Shown piece by piece: positions 18,809 to 28,477 of a stretch of DNA of 64,000 nt. The DNA lies in contig JBNKUI010000030.1 in NCBI GenBank assembly GCA_050298535.1, positions 124,001-188,000 of the forward strand, in the 5' to 3' direction. The notes below the pieces were generated by a model that was given only the letters and a program-made list of their open reading frames with translations, had not been told where the DNA came from and ran no database searches. Numbering within the stretch: position 1 is the stretch's first letter; every line of letters starts with the position of its first letter. Made by a program: the position numbers and the translations under genes. Origin of the DNA: JABDMH01 sp050298535. GTDB lineage: Bacteria > Bacteroidota > Bacteroidia > Chitinophagales > Saprospiraceae.

Positions 18809-19996
18809 GTGAAAATTGACACTAACACTATTATTATTCTTTCCTTTTTTCTGAATCCATTATTCACTGAATACACTAGTGCCCAAGAACTGATTGTAGA
18901 TGGAGACAGCAAAATAACAGGTATACTGGACTTGGCAAAAATGACGAATAACAACAATTTATCAATTGGTTTAGGTGCAGGGTTTAATGGGGATTCACTA
19001 GAAATCCAAAATTCATACGTGGGTTATTACGCAGGAAATCAATCAACAGGAGCGTGCCATAATACTGGATTAGGGAGTGGAGCCCTTCTATTTAATATAC
19101 TAGCCACTCTTAATACAGCTAGCGGCTACCAGTCACTCAACCGGTGTGAAACACATTCCAACACAGCAGTGGGTAGCCTTAGCCTACAGCATCTATATGG
19201 TAATATTACTAATTCTTCCTTTGGATACAATAGTGGAGTCAATCTGGAACAAGGCTTTGCCAACACTTTTTTGGGTTCGCAAGCAGGCCGTGACATGCAA
19301 TTTGGAAATTTAAATTTACTAATAGGACAAGCTTGCGGACTGGAAAGGACTGAGGGTAGTGAGAATGTTATTATTGGACATTCGGCTGGAAGAGTCAATA
19401 GTGGAGACAAGAATGTCATCATTGGTGAAAATGCTGCCCGAAATAACCAGGGGAGTAATAATATCATTATCGGATATCAAGCTGCCATCAATCAGCTCCC
19501 GGATAGCAATATGTTATGGATTGAAAATTCTTCCAGCACTACGCCGCTGATCTTCGGAGATTTTGAATCGGACCGAATTGGAATAAACTGCAAGAACCCA
19601 ACTGCGACCCTCAGCGTATCAGGCGATATTATGGCTACTGCAATTACTCAACTAACCACAGCCTGCTCATCGGACAAACGATTTAAATATAAAGTCAGAA
19701 ACCTTGAGTCCGTGCTTAGAAAATTTCAAGTACTTAGACCCATAAAATACCGCTGGAAAAGGAACACTATTCCAAAAATCCAAGATCCTGAAACAATGCA
19801 ATCAGGTTTTATTGCTCAGGAAGTAGAGGAAGTATTTCCAGAACTAGTTTATGCTGATCAGGTGGGATTTAGATCCTTGGATTACAGCCGGTTGACTGTT
19901 GTGCTGACTCAGGTGTTATCAGAACTTGATCAGAATTATAGTGATCTGAAAAACCTACATGATAATCTATTAGTTCGTTTGGATTTAGTTAAATAA
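18809..19996 (+). CDS. tail-fibre-like surface protein with S74 chaperone domain, paralog 2
   Basis: A 395-residue paralog of the preceding gene: signal peptide (~1-25, ending TSA), beta-roll repeats ('NTFLGSQAG', 'KNVIIGENA'), neck 'LWIENSSSTTPLIFGDF', then an S74 domain from 'SSDKRFKYKV' with 'SGFIAQEVEEVFPEL'. The start is a GTG at 18809, because no ATG precedes the signal sequence in frame. The chaperone is as complete as in its neighbours. The 190-bp gap to paralog 1 may hold its own promoter. Copies differ most in the head repeats and least in the chaperone, as expected for surface variation. Confidence 0.87.
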   Translation: MKIDTNTIIILSFFLNPLFTEYTSAQELIVDGDSKITGILDLAKMTNNNNLSIGLGAGFNGDSLEIQNSYVGYYAGNQSTGACHNTGLGSGALLFNILATLNTASGYQSLNRCETHSNTAVGSLSLQHLYGNITNSSFGYNSGVNLEQGFANTFLGSQAGRDMQFGNLNLLIGQACGLERTEGSENVIIGHSAGRVNSGDKNVIIGENAARNNQGSNNIIIGYQAAINQLPDSNMLWIENSSSTTPLIFGDFESDRIGINCKNPTATLSVSGDIMATAITQLTTACSSDKRFKYKVRNLESVLRKFQVLRPIKYRWKRNTIPKIQDPETMQSGFIAQEVEEVFPELVYADQVGFRSLDYSRLTVVLTQVLSELDQNYSDLKNLHDNLLVRLDLVK

Positions 19997-20053
19997 TGCG
20001 CCCACATCAAATAATATTCAAGAATGCTAATAAATAAAAAACCATAAATTTTC

Positions 20054-20536
20054 ATGACCTGTAAATTAAGTCTCTTATTTATTTCTCTCACTTTTTGCAT
20101 CATTGGGTTGGCACAGGCCCTAAATAATGCAGAAGCAGAGTTACTAAAAATCAATCAGGCATGGGCAGCTGCAACCAAAGGTGACGAAGTTGAAAAAATA
20201 GTCCCCTATTGGGACAAAGATGCCATTAAGTTTTTTCCGGGATTTCCTCCAGCAAAAGGTATCGAAAACATGATCAATATTATAAAATTTAATCGTTCCA
20301 AACCCGGGTTTTCGCTGTCATGGTCTCCTGAGGAAGCCGTTGTTGTAACCTCGGGTGATTTGGGTTACACTTATGGGCCGTTCGAGATGTCATTTGATGG
20401 TGGGCCAATTGCGTGACATGTCTGTACTCGGGAAAGGCATCCCGATGACCAATGAAAGTGTGTCATAGAAGTCACTACACTTGATAAATTAAGAAGACAA
20501 GATGTGCACAATGATAAGAAATCGAAAAATGCCTAA
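20054..20536 (+). pseudogene. SnoaL/NTF2-like secreted protein, two nonsense mutations
   Basis: The N-terminal 120 residues are intact: signal peptide (~1-20), then an NTF2/DUF4440-like domain ('INQAWAAATKGDEVEKIVPY', 'GDLGYTYGPFEMSFDG'). The frame is stopped by TGA at 20414-20416, but translation in the same frame continues sensibly through 'ERHPDDQ', a second TGA (20453-20455) and 'KCVIEVTT' to a TAA at 20534-20536. In relatives these positions read as '.R.....W....' with Arg and Trp, so CGA-to-TGA and TGG-to-TGA changes are the simplest explanation. It lies between two S74 surface genes. Recently dead gene. Confidence 0.8.
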
Positions 20537-20572
20537 TCTATTTTGATAGTTAATTACTAAAGGATCTATATC

Positions 20573-21817
20573 ATGATCAAATTGTTTGAATTTCATCAAG
20601 TGACGATCGTGCTGCTGATTGCCATTTTATCCTGCACCAGGTCAATGGGTCAACAACTCGATGCAATGGGTGTCTCCCGAATAAATGGAAAACTAAAGAT
20701 TCATTTGGCTGCAGATCCCACTACTTTAGTTGTGGGATACAATTCCGGTGTTGCTCTTGCATATACACCGGATGCATATAATACTGTTTTAGGAACTCAC
20801 GCTGCCAGGCTTCTAAATAATGGTAAATACAATACAGTTTTTGGCAGTTCTGCCCTGGACACAGCAGATTTTGCATTTTACAATACAGCTGTCGGCAATA
20901 GTGCTTTAAGCATTAAAAGTGGAAGTCGAAATACGGCCATTGGTGATTTTTCACTTACACAATTCTCTGATGTCTCAATACAAAACAATTGTGGATTTGG
21001 CCACTCTGCTGGTTTTCGAATGTTAGGCAATGGGAATACCTGTATTGGTGGCAGAAGTGGTACCAATGTAAACGGATCGAACAATGTTTCTGTTGGATAT
21101 GAGAGCACCTTTGGCAATCTAGATAATCCCAATAATATGAATCGAAGCATTCATCTCGGATCCGGGATTGCATTCTATACTTCCGGTGGGAACAATGTGT
21201 ATTTGGGTAACTCTGCCGCAAAAAGAGTATGGGGATTCAATAATATCATACTAGGAAATTCAGCGGCAAAAGATGAAACCTCTATTAGCAGAACTCTATG
21301 GATTGAAAATTCCTCAAGCTCGATTCCCCTTCTATATGGCACTTTTTCGGGCGATCGGATTGGGATCAATTGCAATCTTCCACAAGCCACCCTAAGTGTA
21401 TCGGGTAGCATCAAAGCGACTGGTATTATTACTGGTTCAGCTATGGCATGTTCCTCAGACCGACGACTTAAAAAAAGCATCAAAAATCTGGAGAATACGT
21501 TAGCATCGGTAAGACAACTTCGACCAGTCCGCTATAAATGGAGACAGGAAGAATTTCCAGACCGGCATTTTAATGACCGTGAGCAAATCGGTTTTATTGC
21601 ACAGGAAGTAGAGGAGATCTACCCGGAACTGATCCATACTGCAGAAGACGGTTATAAATCCATGGATTATAGCCGGCTCACAGTGGTATTAACCAAAGCA
21701 CTGCAGGAAATCATCGAAAAAAATGCACGATTGAAGACGGCTTGTGATCGGTTAGAAGCTGAACTAGAAGCAGCGGAAAAAGAACGTGATACCACCGCCC
21801 ATTTAACCAGGAATTAA
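20573..21817 (+). CDS. tail-fibre-like surface protein with S74 chaperone domain, paralog 3
   Basis: A 414-residue third paralog: signal peptide (~1-27), YadA-like head repeats ('YNTVFGSSAL', 'RNTAIGDFSL', 'NNVYLGNSAA'), neck 'LWIENSSSSIPLLYGTF' and an S74 domain from 'SSDRRLKKSI' through 'GFIAQEVEEIYPELI' to a Glu/Ala-rich coiled coil. It starts 37 bp after the end of the NTF2-like pseudogene, so the two may share a transcript. The neck and chaperone are nearly superimposable on paralogs 1 and 2. Likely a secreted trimeric surface fibre. Confidence 0.88.
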   Translation: MIKLFEFHQVTIVLLIAILSCTRSMGQQLDAMGVSRINGKLKIHLAADPTTLVVGYNSGVALAYTPDAYNTVLGTHAARLLNNGKYNTVFGSSALDTADFAFYNTAVGNSALSIKSGSRNTAIGDFSLTQFSDVSIQNNCGFGHSAGFRMLGNGNTCIGGRSGTNVNGSNNVSVGYESTFGNLDNPNNMNRSIHLGSGIAFYTSGGNNVYLGNSAAKRVWGFNNIILGNSAAKDETSISRTLWIENSSSSIPLLYGTFSGDRIGINCNLPQATLSVSGSIKATGIITGSAMACSSDRRLKKSIKNLENTLASVRQLRPVRYKWRQEEFPDRHFNDREQIGFIAQEVEEIYPELIHTAEDGYKSMDYSRLTVVLTKALQEIIEKNARLKTACDRLEAELEAAEKERDTTAHLTRN

Positions 21818-21945
21818 TCAAGTCAATCGGGAAATATCCTTTCGAGTTCCTTTAGTCCATTTCACCTGGACAGGCAGATCTATATATGCTTTTCCCTATC
21901 ACTCCCTGTCTTTTGGTAAGAAAACTGATAAAGAACCAATTTACT

Positions 21946-24900
21946 ATGAAAAGATCAATCCTTATCTTGTTACTTTTTGCCTCCTTCAGCACTGGGGTCG
22001 GCGCCCAAAATGTAATTTGGACAGGCGAAGTCAATAGTCTATGGAGCGAACCATCGAACTGGGATCCGGGTTTGCCCGGTCCGGGCGACATGGTAATCAT
22101 ACCTGAAAATTCGACCGTTCTTGCAGATATAGTTATTACCGTCAGACAACTCCAGAATTCAGGCCAACTAACCTTGGATGATGAGGTTAATTTGTTGATC
22201 GATGCCAATCAAATGGTAGAGTTTGGCCTGGTCAATAACCAGGGAAGCATTTTTAATCATGGTACCATTACAATTGCTAATACATTGGGCCACGGCCTTC
22301 AAAACATTAATCTGAGTGTTATCCAAAATTTTGGACAGATCAAGATGGACAATATTCGGGGAAATGCTATTCACAATGTGCAATCGGAATTGCAAAACCT
22401 GGATGATATGGCATCGTCAATTAACATCAGCAATTCGATTGGTTTTGGCATGTACAATGAAGGAGGAGACATCCTGAATTATGGGGAGATCGCGATCGGA
22501 GAGCAGGCCCTCACGATGGGTATTCAGCAAGATGGAATTTTGAATATACAAGGGGGCTCTTTTGTCAATTTTGGTGAAGTCGTGGTTGACAACACCTTTG
22601 TCAATGGTATCCGAAATGAAGACATCAACAGCGCATTTGAGAATCACGGCAGCGTACATATTACCATGAGAACAAATCCGGAGAGTGACGGTCTTAGCAA
22701 TGATGGAGTGGCACTCATGACAAGCCATCTTGGATCAACACTGACCATATTAAGAGGCGATCGATACCAAGAAGGGGCAGAATATCCATTTAATGTAAGA
22801 GGAGATCTAACCATCACCCAATTGGCTACATCAGAACCTTTAGCTCAAGGCGTGTATTTTGACATTTTTATAGATATCCAGAACGTTGGTGCAGGAATAG
22901 TGGATAGTTGTGAGGTCCAGATCATCCTGGATAATGAGCAAATTGCTACCGTTGATTTCCCTTCAATCGAACCTGATGAGGTTTTCCAAATCTTCCTGGC
23001 TCAAGGTGTAGAGACCGGAGGCAAGCACTTTTTACAAGCTGAAGTCATACCCAAGAATAGTTTGCAGGATGCAGACTATTCCAATAATGAAGCCGAAATG
23101 AACATCTACGTGGAAGGTGATTCTGATCCATTCATTAGCCTGGAATTTGAAGAACCCGAGACACCAGATGACATCATCCCCGGTACTTCTGTACAGGTGA
23201 GGTCCTTAGTACAAAATGCAGGATATTCTACTATGGAAGATTTTGATATCACCTACTATATTGATGGTGAAATACAACTGGTGGAGCATCTCGATTTACT
23301 GGATCCCGACAATAACATCACGTATGAATTTAATTGGCTTAATGTGGCGAGTGGTGAACATATCATAACTGCCGAGGCCAAATCATCTTCAGATCCAACC
23401 CTTGTCTATACTACAAGCTGGATCAAAATTGTCAAGAACGCTACAATACTTTACACTATAAAAGAAAAGGATACATGGGTGTCATTGGGACCCAAAATCC
23501 TCACGAATGGAGATGTTGGCAGAATTGATTGCATGGCCATTCATCCCACGGACTCCAGCATTATGTACGTCGGGGCCACCCTGGGGGGATTGTGGAAAAC
23601 TACAAATGGTGGACAATCTTGGAAGCCCCTGACTGACAAACTACCGTCCATGCGGATCGGCGCCATCGCCCTGGACCCAAAAAATCCGGAAATCATTTAT
23701 ATTGGTACAGGTAGCTCAATAGCACAATTTGGAGGTGGGACGGGAATCTATAAATCGTTAGACGGGGGCATAAATTGGTGTCAATTTATGTGGAAGTTCA
23801 AAGGTCCGGGCAATGTGCCAATTCAAATAAACGGGGTTCGTCAGATTGTGATTGAGTACAAAGCCTTTCCCAACTACCCGTTACCACCAGATAAAGACTT
23901 TGCTATATTTATCGGCACTGATAAGGGAATTATTCGCCACTATAGCAGTGACTCCTCAGCGATCAGTACCTCATATCAGGAGTGGGATCGAATTCTGGAG
24001 GGAGAAATTATAGAAATGCATTTTACCCCTTTAATCATTGGCGAAGTTTATGCAAGTATTTATAAAAAGGGGTTATTCAAAACAGGGAATGCCTATGGTA
24101 CCACAGTCAATATGTCAGATTGGACCAATCTGAATCCCCATTTTAATCTGGTTGATTCTTCCAGACAGATCATTCGAATGGATATATTTCCTACTTCGAC
24201 CAGCACATTGGTGGCAGGGATAAATTTTCCTGACAATTCATTCGAACGTACTTTGAAACTATTTAAATCCATCGATGGTGGTTTATCATGGAGTTTTATA
24301 AAATACGGCCATTGGGAAGACCGTAACTACATTGATTTCATCCGTTTTGAACCTTTCAATCAAAATGCAGTCTACTACGGCGGTATTAAACTATATAAAG
24401 ACGATCTGACTTCAACCGGATCAACCAGCTTCAAAAGAGTAACGGGAATCCATGATGACCAAAAAGCAATTCTCTTTGATCCACACCAAAATTTCAGGTT
24501 TTACTTTGGACTGTCTGATGGTGGAATCTATAAATGTGAACGAAAAGGCTTTAATGGAGAAACCTGTCAGAACCTGAACAATGACTTAAGGGTCACCATG
24601 TTTTTTGACTTCGACCTCTCACAAACTAACCAGGATCTGATCATTGGTGGTACCCAGGATAATGGAACTGTGCTTTTTTCCGGGAGTCCGATATGGAAAC
24701 AGATTAGAGGGGGTGATGGAAAATATTCATTGATTGGGTCGCAGGATAATAAGGTGTTTTATTCTCAGTACCAATTTACAAATGAATCCCAAATCGGCAC
24801 CAATTGTCTCACGTCGTCATGCGGTTGGAAAAATATAGCTTCCATGTTTCCCAAAAAGACTAGCACGCGATTGTTTAAAGTTACGGGAGATCCAACGGGA

Positions 24901-25482
24901 CAAAGTATTTTTATCATTTTCGATTATTCCCTATTTTATACCAGCAATGCTGGAATGACCTGGGATACAATTGCCATCACCAATGAAAACATGACCTGGA
25001 TCACAACCCATCCCGTATCACATGATTGGTATGTTGGGACTCAGCATGGCAGGGTATTCTGTTCTAATAATGGTGGAAACAGTTGGGATACTATATATGC
25101 GAATTCAAGTAACACTCTTGGGGAGATTGAGCAAATGGTATTCTCCATTGCCAATCCGGACATCTTATATATGACCAGCAGAAACCCAAAAACAGTCAGA
25201 TTGGTAAATAATACGGGAACCTGGAACCTGCAGAATATCAGCAAGGGTCTACCGATGAATCCCAGATGCATTGCTGGTGACGGATTTAATGAAAGCATTG
25301 CCTATGTAGGGACGGAAAAAGGTATCTATAAATGGGATGAACTTGCGGGATTTTGGACATCTTATAATAAAGGATTTCCACTTACGAAAGTGACAGACGT
25401 ACAGGTAAATCCAATTTCTAAGGAACTTCTAGCGGCAACCTGGGGTAGAGGGGCCTGGACCGTTGTGACTGGTGACGAATAA
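21946..25482 (+). CDS. large secreted protein with CARDB and Asp-box (BNR/sortilin-like) propeller repeats
   Basis: 1178 residues from the ATG at 21946, which directly precedes a signal peptide ('ILLLFASFSTGVGA'); the frame is open 60 bp further upstream. Order: Asn/Gly-rich beta-solenoid-like segment (~25-270), one or two CARDB-type Ig-like domains (~275-500), then a BNR/VPS10-like propeller with Asp-box motifs 'TNGGQSWKPL', 'DGGINW', 'DGGLSW', 'NAGMTWDTI' and 'NGGNSWDTI'. It ends 'ATWGRGAWTVVTGDE', where T9SS cargo usually carries an extra ~80-residue sorting domain; none is present. It may bind glycans or hydrolyse them; no catalytic set is recognised. Confidence 0.85.
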   Translation: MKRSILILLLFASFSTGVGAQNVIWTGEVNSLWSEPSNWDPGLPGPGDMVIIPENSTVLADIVITVRQLQNSGQLTLDDEVNLLIDANQMVEFGLVNNQGSIFNHGTITIANTLGHGLQNINLSVIQNFGQIKMDNIRGNAIHNVQSELQNLDDMASSINISNSIGFGMYNEGGDILNYGEIAIGEQALTMGIQQDGILNIQGGSFVNFGEVVVDNTFVNGIRNEDINSAFENHGSVHITMRTNPESDGLSNDGVALMTSHLGSTLTILRGDRYQEGAEYPFNVRGDLTITQLATSEPLAQGVYFDIFIDIQNVGAGIVDSCEVQIILDNEQIATVDFPSIEPDEVFQIFLAQGVETGGKHFLQAEVIPKNSLQDADYSNNEAEMNIYVEGDSDPFISLEFEEPETPDDIIPGTSVQVRSLVQNAGYSTMEDFDITYYIDGEIQLVEHLDLLDPDNNITYEFNWLNVASGEHIITAEAKSSSDPTLVYTTSWIKIVKNATILYTIKEKDTWVSLGPKILTNGDVGRIDCMAIHPTDSSIMYVGATLGGLWKTTNGGQSWKPLTDKLPSMRIGAIALDPKNPEIIYIGTGSSIAQFGGGTGIYKSLDGGINWCQFMWKFKGPGNVPIQINGVRQIVIEYKAFPNYPLPPDKDFAIFIGTDKGIIRHYSSDSSAISTSYQEWDRILEGEIIEMHFTPLIIGEVYASIYKKGLFKTGNAYGTTVNMSDWTNLNPHFNLVDSSRQIIRMDIFPTSTSTLVAGINFPDNSFERTLKLFKSIDGGLSWSFIKYGHWEDRNYIDFIRFEPFNQNAVYYGGIKLYKDDLTSTGSTSFKRVTGIHDDQKAILFDPHQNFRFYFGLSDGGIYKCERKGFNGETCQNLNNDLRVTMFFDFDLSQTNQDLIIGGTQDNGTVLFSGSPIWKQIRGGDGKYSLIGSQDNKVFYSQYQFTNESQIGTNCLTSSCGWKNIASMFPKKTSTRLFKVTGDPTGQSIFIIFDYSLFYTSNAGMTWDTIAITNENMTWITTHPVSHDWYVGTQHGRVFCSNNGGNSWDTIYANSSNTLGEIEQMVFSIANPDILYMTSRNPKTVRLVNNTGTWNLQNISKGLPMNPRCIAGDGFNESIAYVGTEKGIYKWDELAGFWTSYNKGFPLTKVTDVQVNPISKELLAATWGRGAWTVVTGDE

Positions 25483-25599
25483 TCTTACTTCAATACTGGC
25501 CACTATTTATTAATATATTCTACTGCCAATAATAGACACATTATTTTCAAAATTTATTTTTAAGTCATTCAGAATCTCCTTTTCAAGTGTCTATCCTTC

Positions 25600-25743
25600 C
25601 GTCATTCATTCCAATTAATTATCTGAAAGCAATCAGAATGCCGATTACCAGGAGGGCAACTTCGCCAAAGTCGTAGATTGGATACTTCTCGCTGCTTCAG
25701 ACGAAAGTAGTTCTTTTCGTATCCGTCCAAAGGATGCGATCAT
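25600..25743 (-). pseudogene. DUF6090 N-terminal relic
   Basis: From ATG 25743 the minus strand reads 'MIASFGRIRKELLSSEA'; after a frameshift it continues 'YDFGEVALLVIGILIAF' followed by a stop and 'GMND'. This is the membrane segment of a DUF6090 protein. A similar relic lies at 33041-33279, also directly after a DUF6090 C-terminus. Confidence 0.75.
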
Positions 25744-25779
25744 GAAATGAAGAATTACAAAGATTTAATCGTGTATTTA

Positions 25780-25911
25780 TCAATCTTTTGTTGACGACTC
25801 AATTATGCGGTCTATATCCTTTATCAGTCTTCCAATGCCTCCTTCTGCTAATGACTTATGCATATCCAAATCCACATTGATTTCAGCATGAGTCGGTCTA
25901 TCCTGATTCAT
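25780..25911 (-). pseudogene. DUF6090 C-terminal relic (43 codons)
   Basis: The short frame reads '..LAEGGIGRLIKDIDRIIE' and matches the end of the intact DUF6090 protein at 33316-34044 ('AEGGNGKLMKAIDRIIEL'). It begins 6 bp after the histidine kinase stop. Only the C-terminal tail remains. Confidence 0.7.
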
Positions 25912-25917
25912 GATCAA

Positions 25918-27297
25918 TTACTCTTTGCTGACAGGAAGTCGCACTATTAATTCTGCACCTTCACCTTCCTTTGATTTCACTAGCAATTCCCCACCATGCC
26001 CCTTGGTAACAATATCATAGCTGAGACTCAACCCAAGACCAGTACCTTGTCCTGCAGACTTGGTGGTGAAAAAGGGCTGGAAGATCTTGTTCTTGATTTC
26101 ATCCGGGATGCCCGGGCCATTATCCGCTACCTGGATCTCAACTTTATCGTTCAATGATTGTGTGGAAACGGTAACCGTACCGTTCTCAACAGCGGATACC
26201 GCCTGGAAGGCATTATTGATTAGGTTTACCAGCACCCGGCCAATATCCTGAGGTACCACTTCGACTTGGGGCAGATCCGGGGCAAGATCCAATTGAAAAT
26301 CGCCATTAAATGACTTATCATGGGCCCGCATACCTTGATAGGCTAATTTTGCATAATCCTCAATCAGAGCATTAATATCGGTAAGTTCCTTCTCTCCTCC
26401 ACCGATTCTGGAATGAAGCAGCATCCCTTTCACAATGGCATCAGCCCGCTTTCCGTGATGCATCACCTTCTCTTCATTTTCGAGCAAATGACGAATCAGT
26501 TGCTCAAATTCTTCCTGATTATTATCCGCATTGGCTTCTCGTAACTCTTGTATCAATTCTTTGTTGATCTCAGAAAAGTTGTTGACAAAATTCAGCGGAT
26601 TTTGAATTTCATGTGCAATACCAGCGGTCAGCTCACCCAGTGAAGCCATTTTTTCTGCATGCACCAGTTGAACCTGTGTAGATTTTAGGTCGGATAGTGA
26701 CTGTTGTAACTCCTCCGTGCGTTGAGCTACCTCTTTTTCGAGGCGTTCATTCTGACTGGTGATTAAGACCTGTTTTTCTCTCTCCTGACTTATAGCCTTT
26801 TGGGAAAGTTCCTGCACTTCATCGAGTTTTCTTTGCAGTTTCCTACGGTTTCTATCGAATTGTAGGATCAAATGCGCAGACATGGCTAGTGGAACAGCAA
26901 GGTAAAGGATCATTATGGATGCCGAGAACGGAGTTACGAACTTCACGCTTTCAATACCATCAAGCAATTGAGCTTGCGAGGGGCCCAGATATTTTGGACC
27001 AATCTGATTTATTAAGACAATTGTACAAATCATCAATAAAATGGCGCCCCCAAAAATCCATCCTCCGGCCTTTTTTTTCCAGATAGCTACAATAGTGACT
27101 CTGATGCATTCTAAAATGACTATAAGTAGCATTAACTCACCCGGCATCATGGGCAAACTCATCCAAAATGGAAGAATGATAATCAGTAATGTCAGACTTA
27201 CGAGAATCCAGAAGAAGAATAGGAGTCTTTTGTAGAAGATGTGGTAATATACTGCCATGATCGCCAACTGCATCATTAGTCTTGACAAGATCCCCAA
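25918..27297 (-). CDS. sensor histidine kinase, C-terminal part (frameshifted from 27308-28141)
   Basis: A 459-residue piece holding six or so membrane helices (~5-150), a coiled-coil linker (~155-215), a HisKA domain with the phospho-His in 'ELTAGIAHEIQNPLNFV', and a HATPase domain ('DNGPGIP', 'GQGTGLGLSL'). It has no sensor region of its own; the upstream frame ends 11 bases earlier with the missing sensor and first membrane helices. In the frame of this piece the sequence is open upstream ('LRVGGLGILSRLMM'), and one extra T in a TTTT run at about 27313-27316 accounts for the break. No receiver domain or adjacent regulator is seen. Confidence 0.8.
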   Translation of the reverse strand: MGILSRLMMQLAIMAVYYHIFYKRLLFFFWILVSLTLLIIILPFWMSLPMMPGELMLLIVILECIRVTIVAIWKKKAGGWIFGGAILLMICTIVLINQIGPKYLGPSQAQLLDGIESVKFVTPFSASIMILYLAVPLAMSAHLILQFDRNRRKLQRKLDEVQELSQKAISQEREKQVLITSQNERLEKEVAQRTEELQQSLSDLKSTQVQLVHAEKMASLGELTAGIAHEIQNPLNFVNNFSEINKELIQELREANADNNQEEFEQLIRHLLENEEKVMHHGKRADAIVKGMLLHSRIGGGEKELTDINALIEDYAKLAYQGMRAHDKSFNGDFQLDLAPDLPQVEVVPQDIGRVLVNLINNAFQAVSAVENGTVTVSTQSLNDKVEIQVADNGPGIPDEIKNKIFQPFFTTKSAGQGTGLGLSLSYDIVTKGHGGELLVKSKEGEGAELIVRLPVSKE

Positions 27298-27307
27298 CCC
27301 TCCGACC

Positions 27308-28141
27308 CTAAGAAAAGTCGGGAATGATGAGAGCAGGTGAATCGTAAGCAGCCACTATGTAGACCGCTACACAACCCGTGATAGCCAAAATAAAGAAATA
27401 CAGATTTGCTTTTTCTCTTCTGTCTAGCACAAAGAGGAAAATGTGTAGAATTCCCAGCAGTAAAAATATTCCGATGGTAAATCCCAGGGTGAAGGGTACT
27501 TCTAGTGTGCGAAAGAAAAAAGCCTCTACACCCCGATCGATGGGCTTTAGTAGGAAGAAAAATCCCCGTGGATGGCGTGGATGATTTTCCAGTGCTTTAG
27601 CGATTGGGGTGTTTACGTGATGGGCATATCTAACAGTCATTATCGAAGTATCTTGACCACCCAAATGAAGTCCAATCGGCAACCCTTTGGGATTGAAGTA
27701 TTTCGTGGACGAATCATCTTTTCCAATAGTGCCGTAGCCACCAATCAATCGACCATTTAGATATAGCTCTGAGGCACCCTGGTGGAAGGGATGCAAGGCC
27801 AGGGTAGAATTGTGCAAGGCAGAGTCAATGATCAACCTAATCCGGAACCATCCTATACCATTCCATGTGCCCGGATCAATACTATCGAGATCAAAATCAG
27901 GTTTGAGGAATTCCCAGTCAGCATCATTCAGATCTCCATTGGCCCATGTCGTGTCATCTCCAGGGTGATAACGCCATAATTCCTCTCCCAGCACCTTAGT
28001 TCCTCCGTTATCAAGCTCATCGGCATGTAAGTAAACATAGCCTGGTATTTCCTGGGCTGCCAACCAGATTATGGGCATCATAAACATGCAGATGAAAAGC
28101 GAAATTCTCATAGACTTTAAATGGTCATTAATTCCATTCAT
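27308..28141 (-). CDS. sensor part of frameshifted histidine kinase (jelly-roll plus membrane helices)
   Basis: 277 residues: signal peptide (~11-30), an extracytoplasmic beta-sandwich resembling the sugar-binding domain of GH2 enzymes ('TWNGIGWFRIRL', 'ELYLNGRLIGGYG'; ~35-195), then two membrane helices ('FTLGFTIGIFLLLGILHIFL' and 'YFFILAITGCVAVYIVAA'). It stops at a TAG immediately after 'ALIIPDFS', in mid-membrane region. Together with 25918-27297 it forms a full-length 7TM-type histidine kinase of about 740 residues. The initiator could be 28141 or the in-frame ATG at 28111. Confidence 0.75.
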   Translation of the reverse strand: MNGINDHLKSMRISLFICMFMMPIIWLAAQEIPGYVYLHADELDNGGTKVLGEELWRYHPGDDTTWANGDLNDADWEFLKPDFDLDSIDPGTWNGIGWFRIRLIIDSALHNSTLALHPFHQGASELYLNGRLIGGYGTIGKDDSSTKYFNPKGLPIGLHLGGQDTSIMTVRYAHHVNTPIAKALENHPRHPRGFFFLLKPIDRGVEAFFFRTLEVPFTLGFTIGIFLLLGILHIFLFVLDRREKANLYFFILAITGCVAVYIVAAYDSPALIIPDFS

Positions 28142-28359
28142 AGTTGTAAGCTTGAATCGGAAGTAACAAAAAACGGTGCCGGGTCATCCTACTTTTCTAT
28201 TTACCTGATGGAGAACCACCCGCAAACTCTTTATTGGGAAGTTACTGAAAAGAAGTTGGTAATCTTACACAAACAGAGAGATCGCTTATTCGTAAGAGGC
28301 TAGTTGATGGAGCAGCCGGAGTAATCTTGTTATTCAATATCTCCAAATCCCTAACGATA

Positions 28360-28446
28360 GTCTTCCACCCTTCCTGACGAAGCGAAGCTTGTCAGGATTG
28401 TGCTGACATTCTGATCGACTGAAAGGAGTATCAGGATCGTCAGTAC
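28360..28446 (+). repeat. diverged REP-like double-hairpin element
   Basis: It keeps the leader 'GTCTTCCACCC', a first hairpin TCCTGAC/GTCAGGA (28372-28397), and a second hairpin from GTGCTGACATTCTGAT to ATCAGGATCGTCAGTAC. Sequence differs from copies 1-4, but the order of parts and the GTCAGTAC end are the same. Confidence 0.75.
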
Positions 28447-28477
28447 TACTGACGCTTCGAATCTTGTCTGAAAAAGC

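Noticed and set aside
20414..20455. TGA recoding as an amino acid
   Set aside because: Many intact genes here end at TGA; the simplest reading is two nonsense mutations in a pseudogene.
7603..21817. Prophage based on 'tail fibre' S74 proteins
   Set aside because: No capsid, terminase, portal, tail-tube, lysis or integrase genes are present, and the proteins carry Sec signal peptides, so they are cell-surface proteins.
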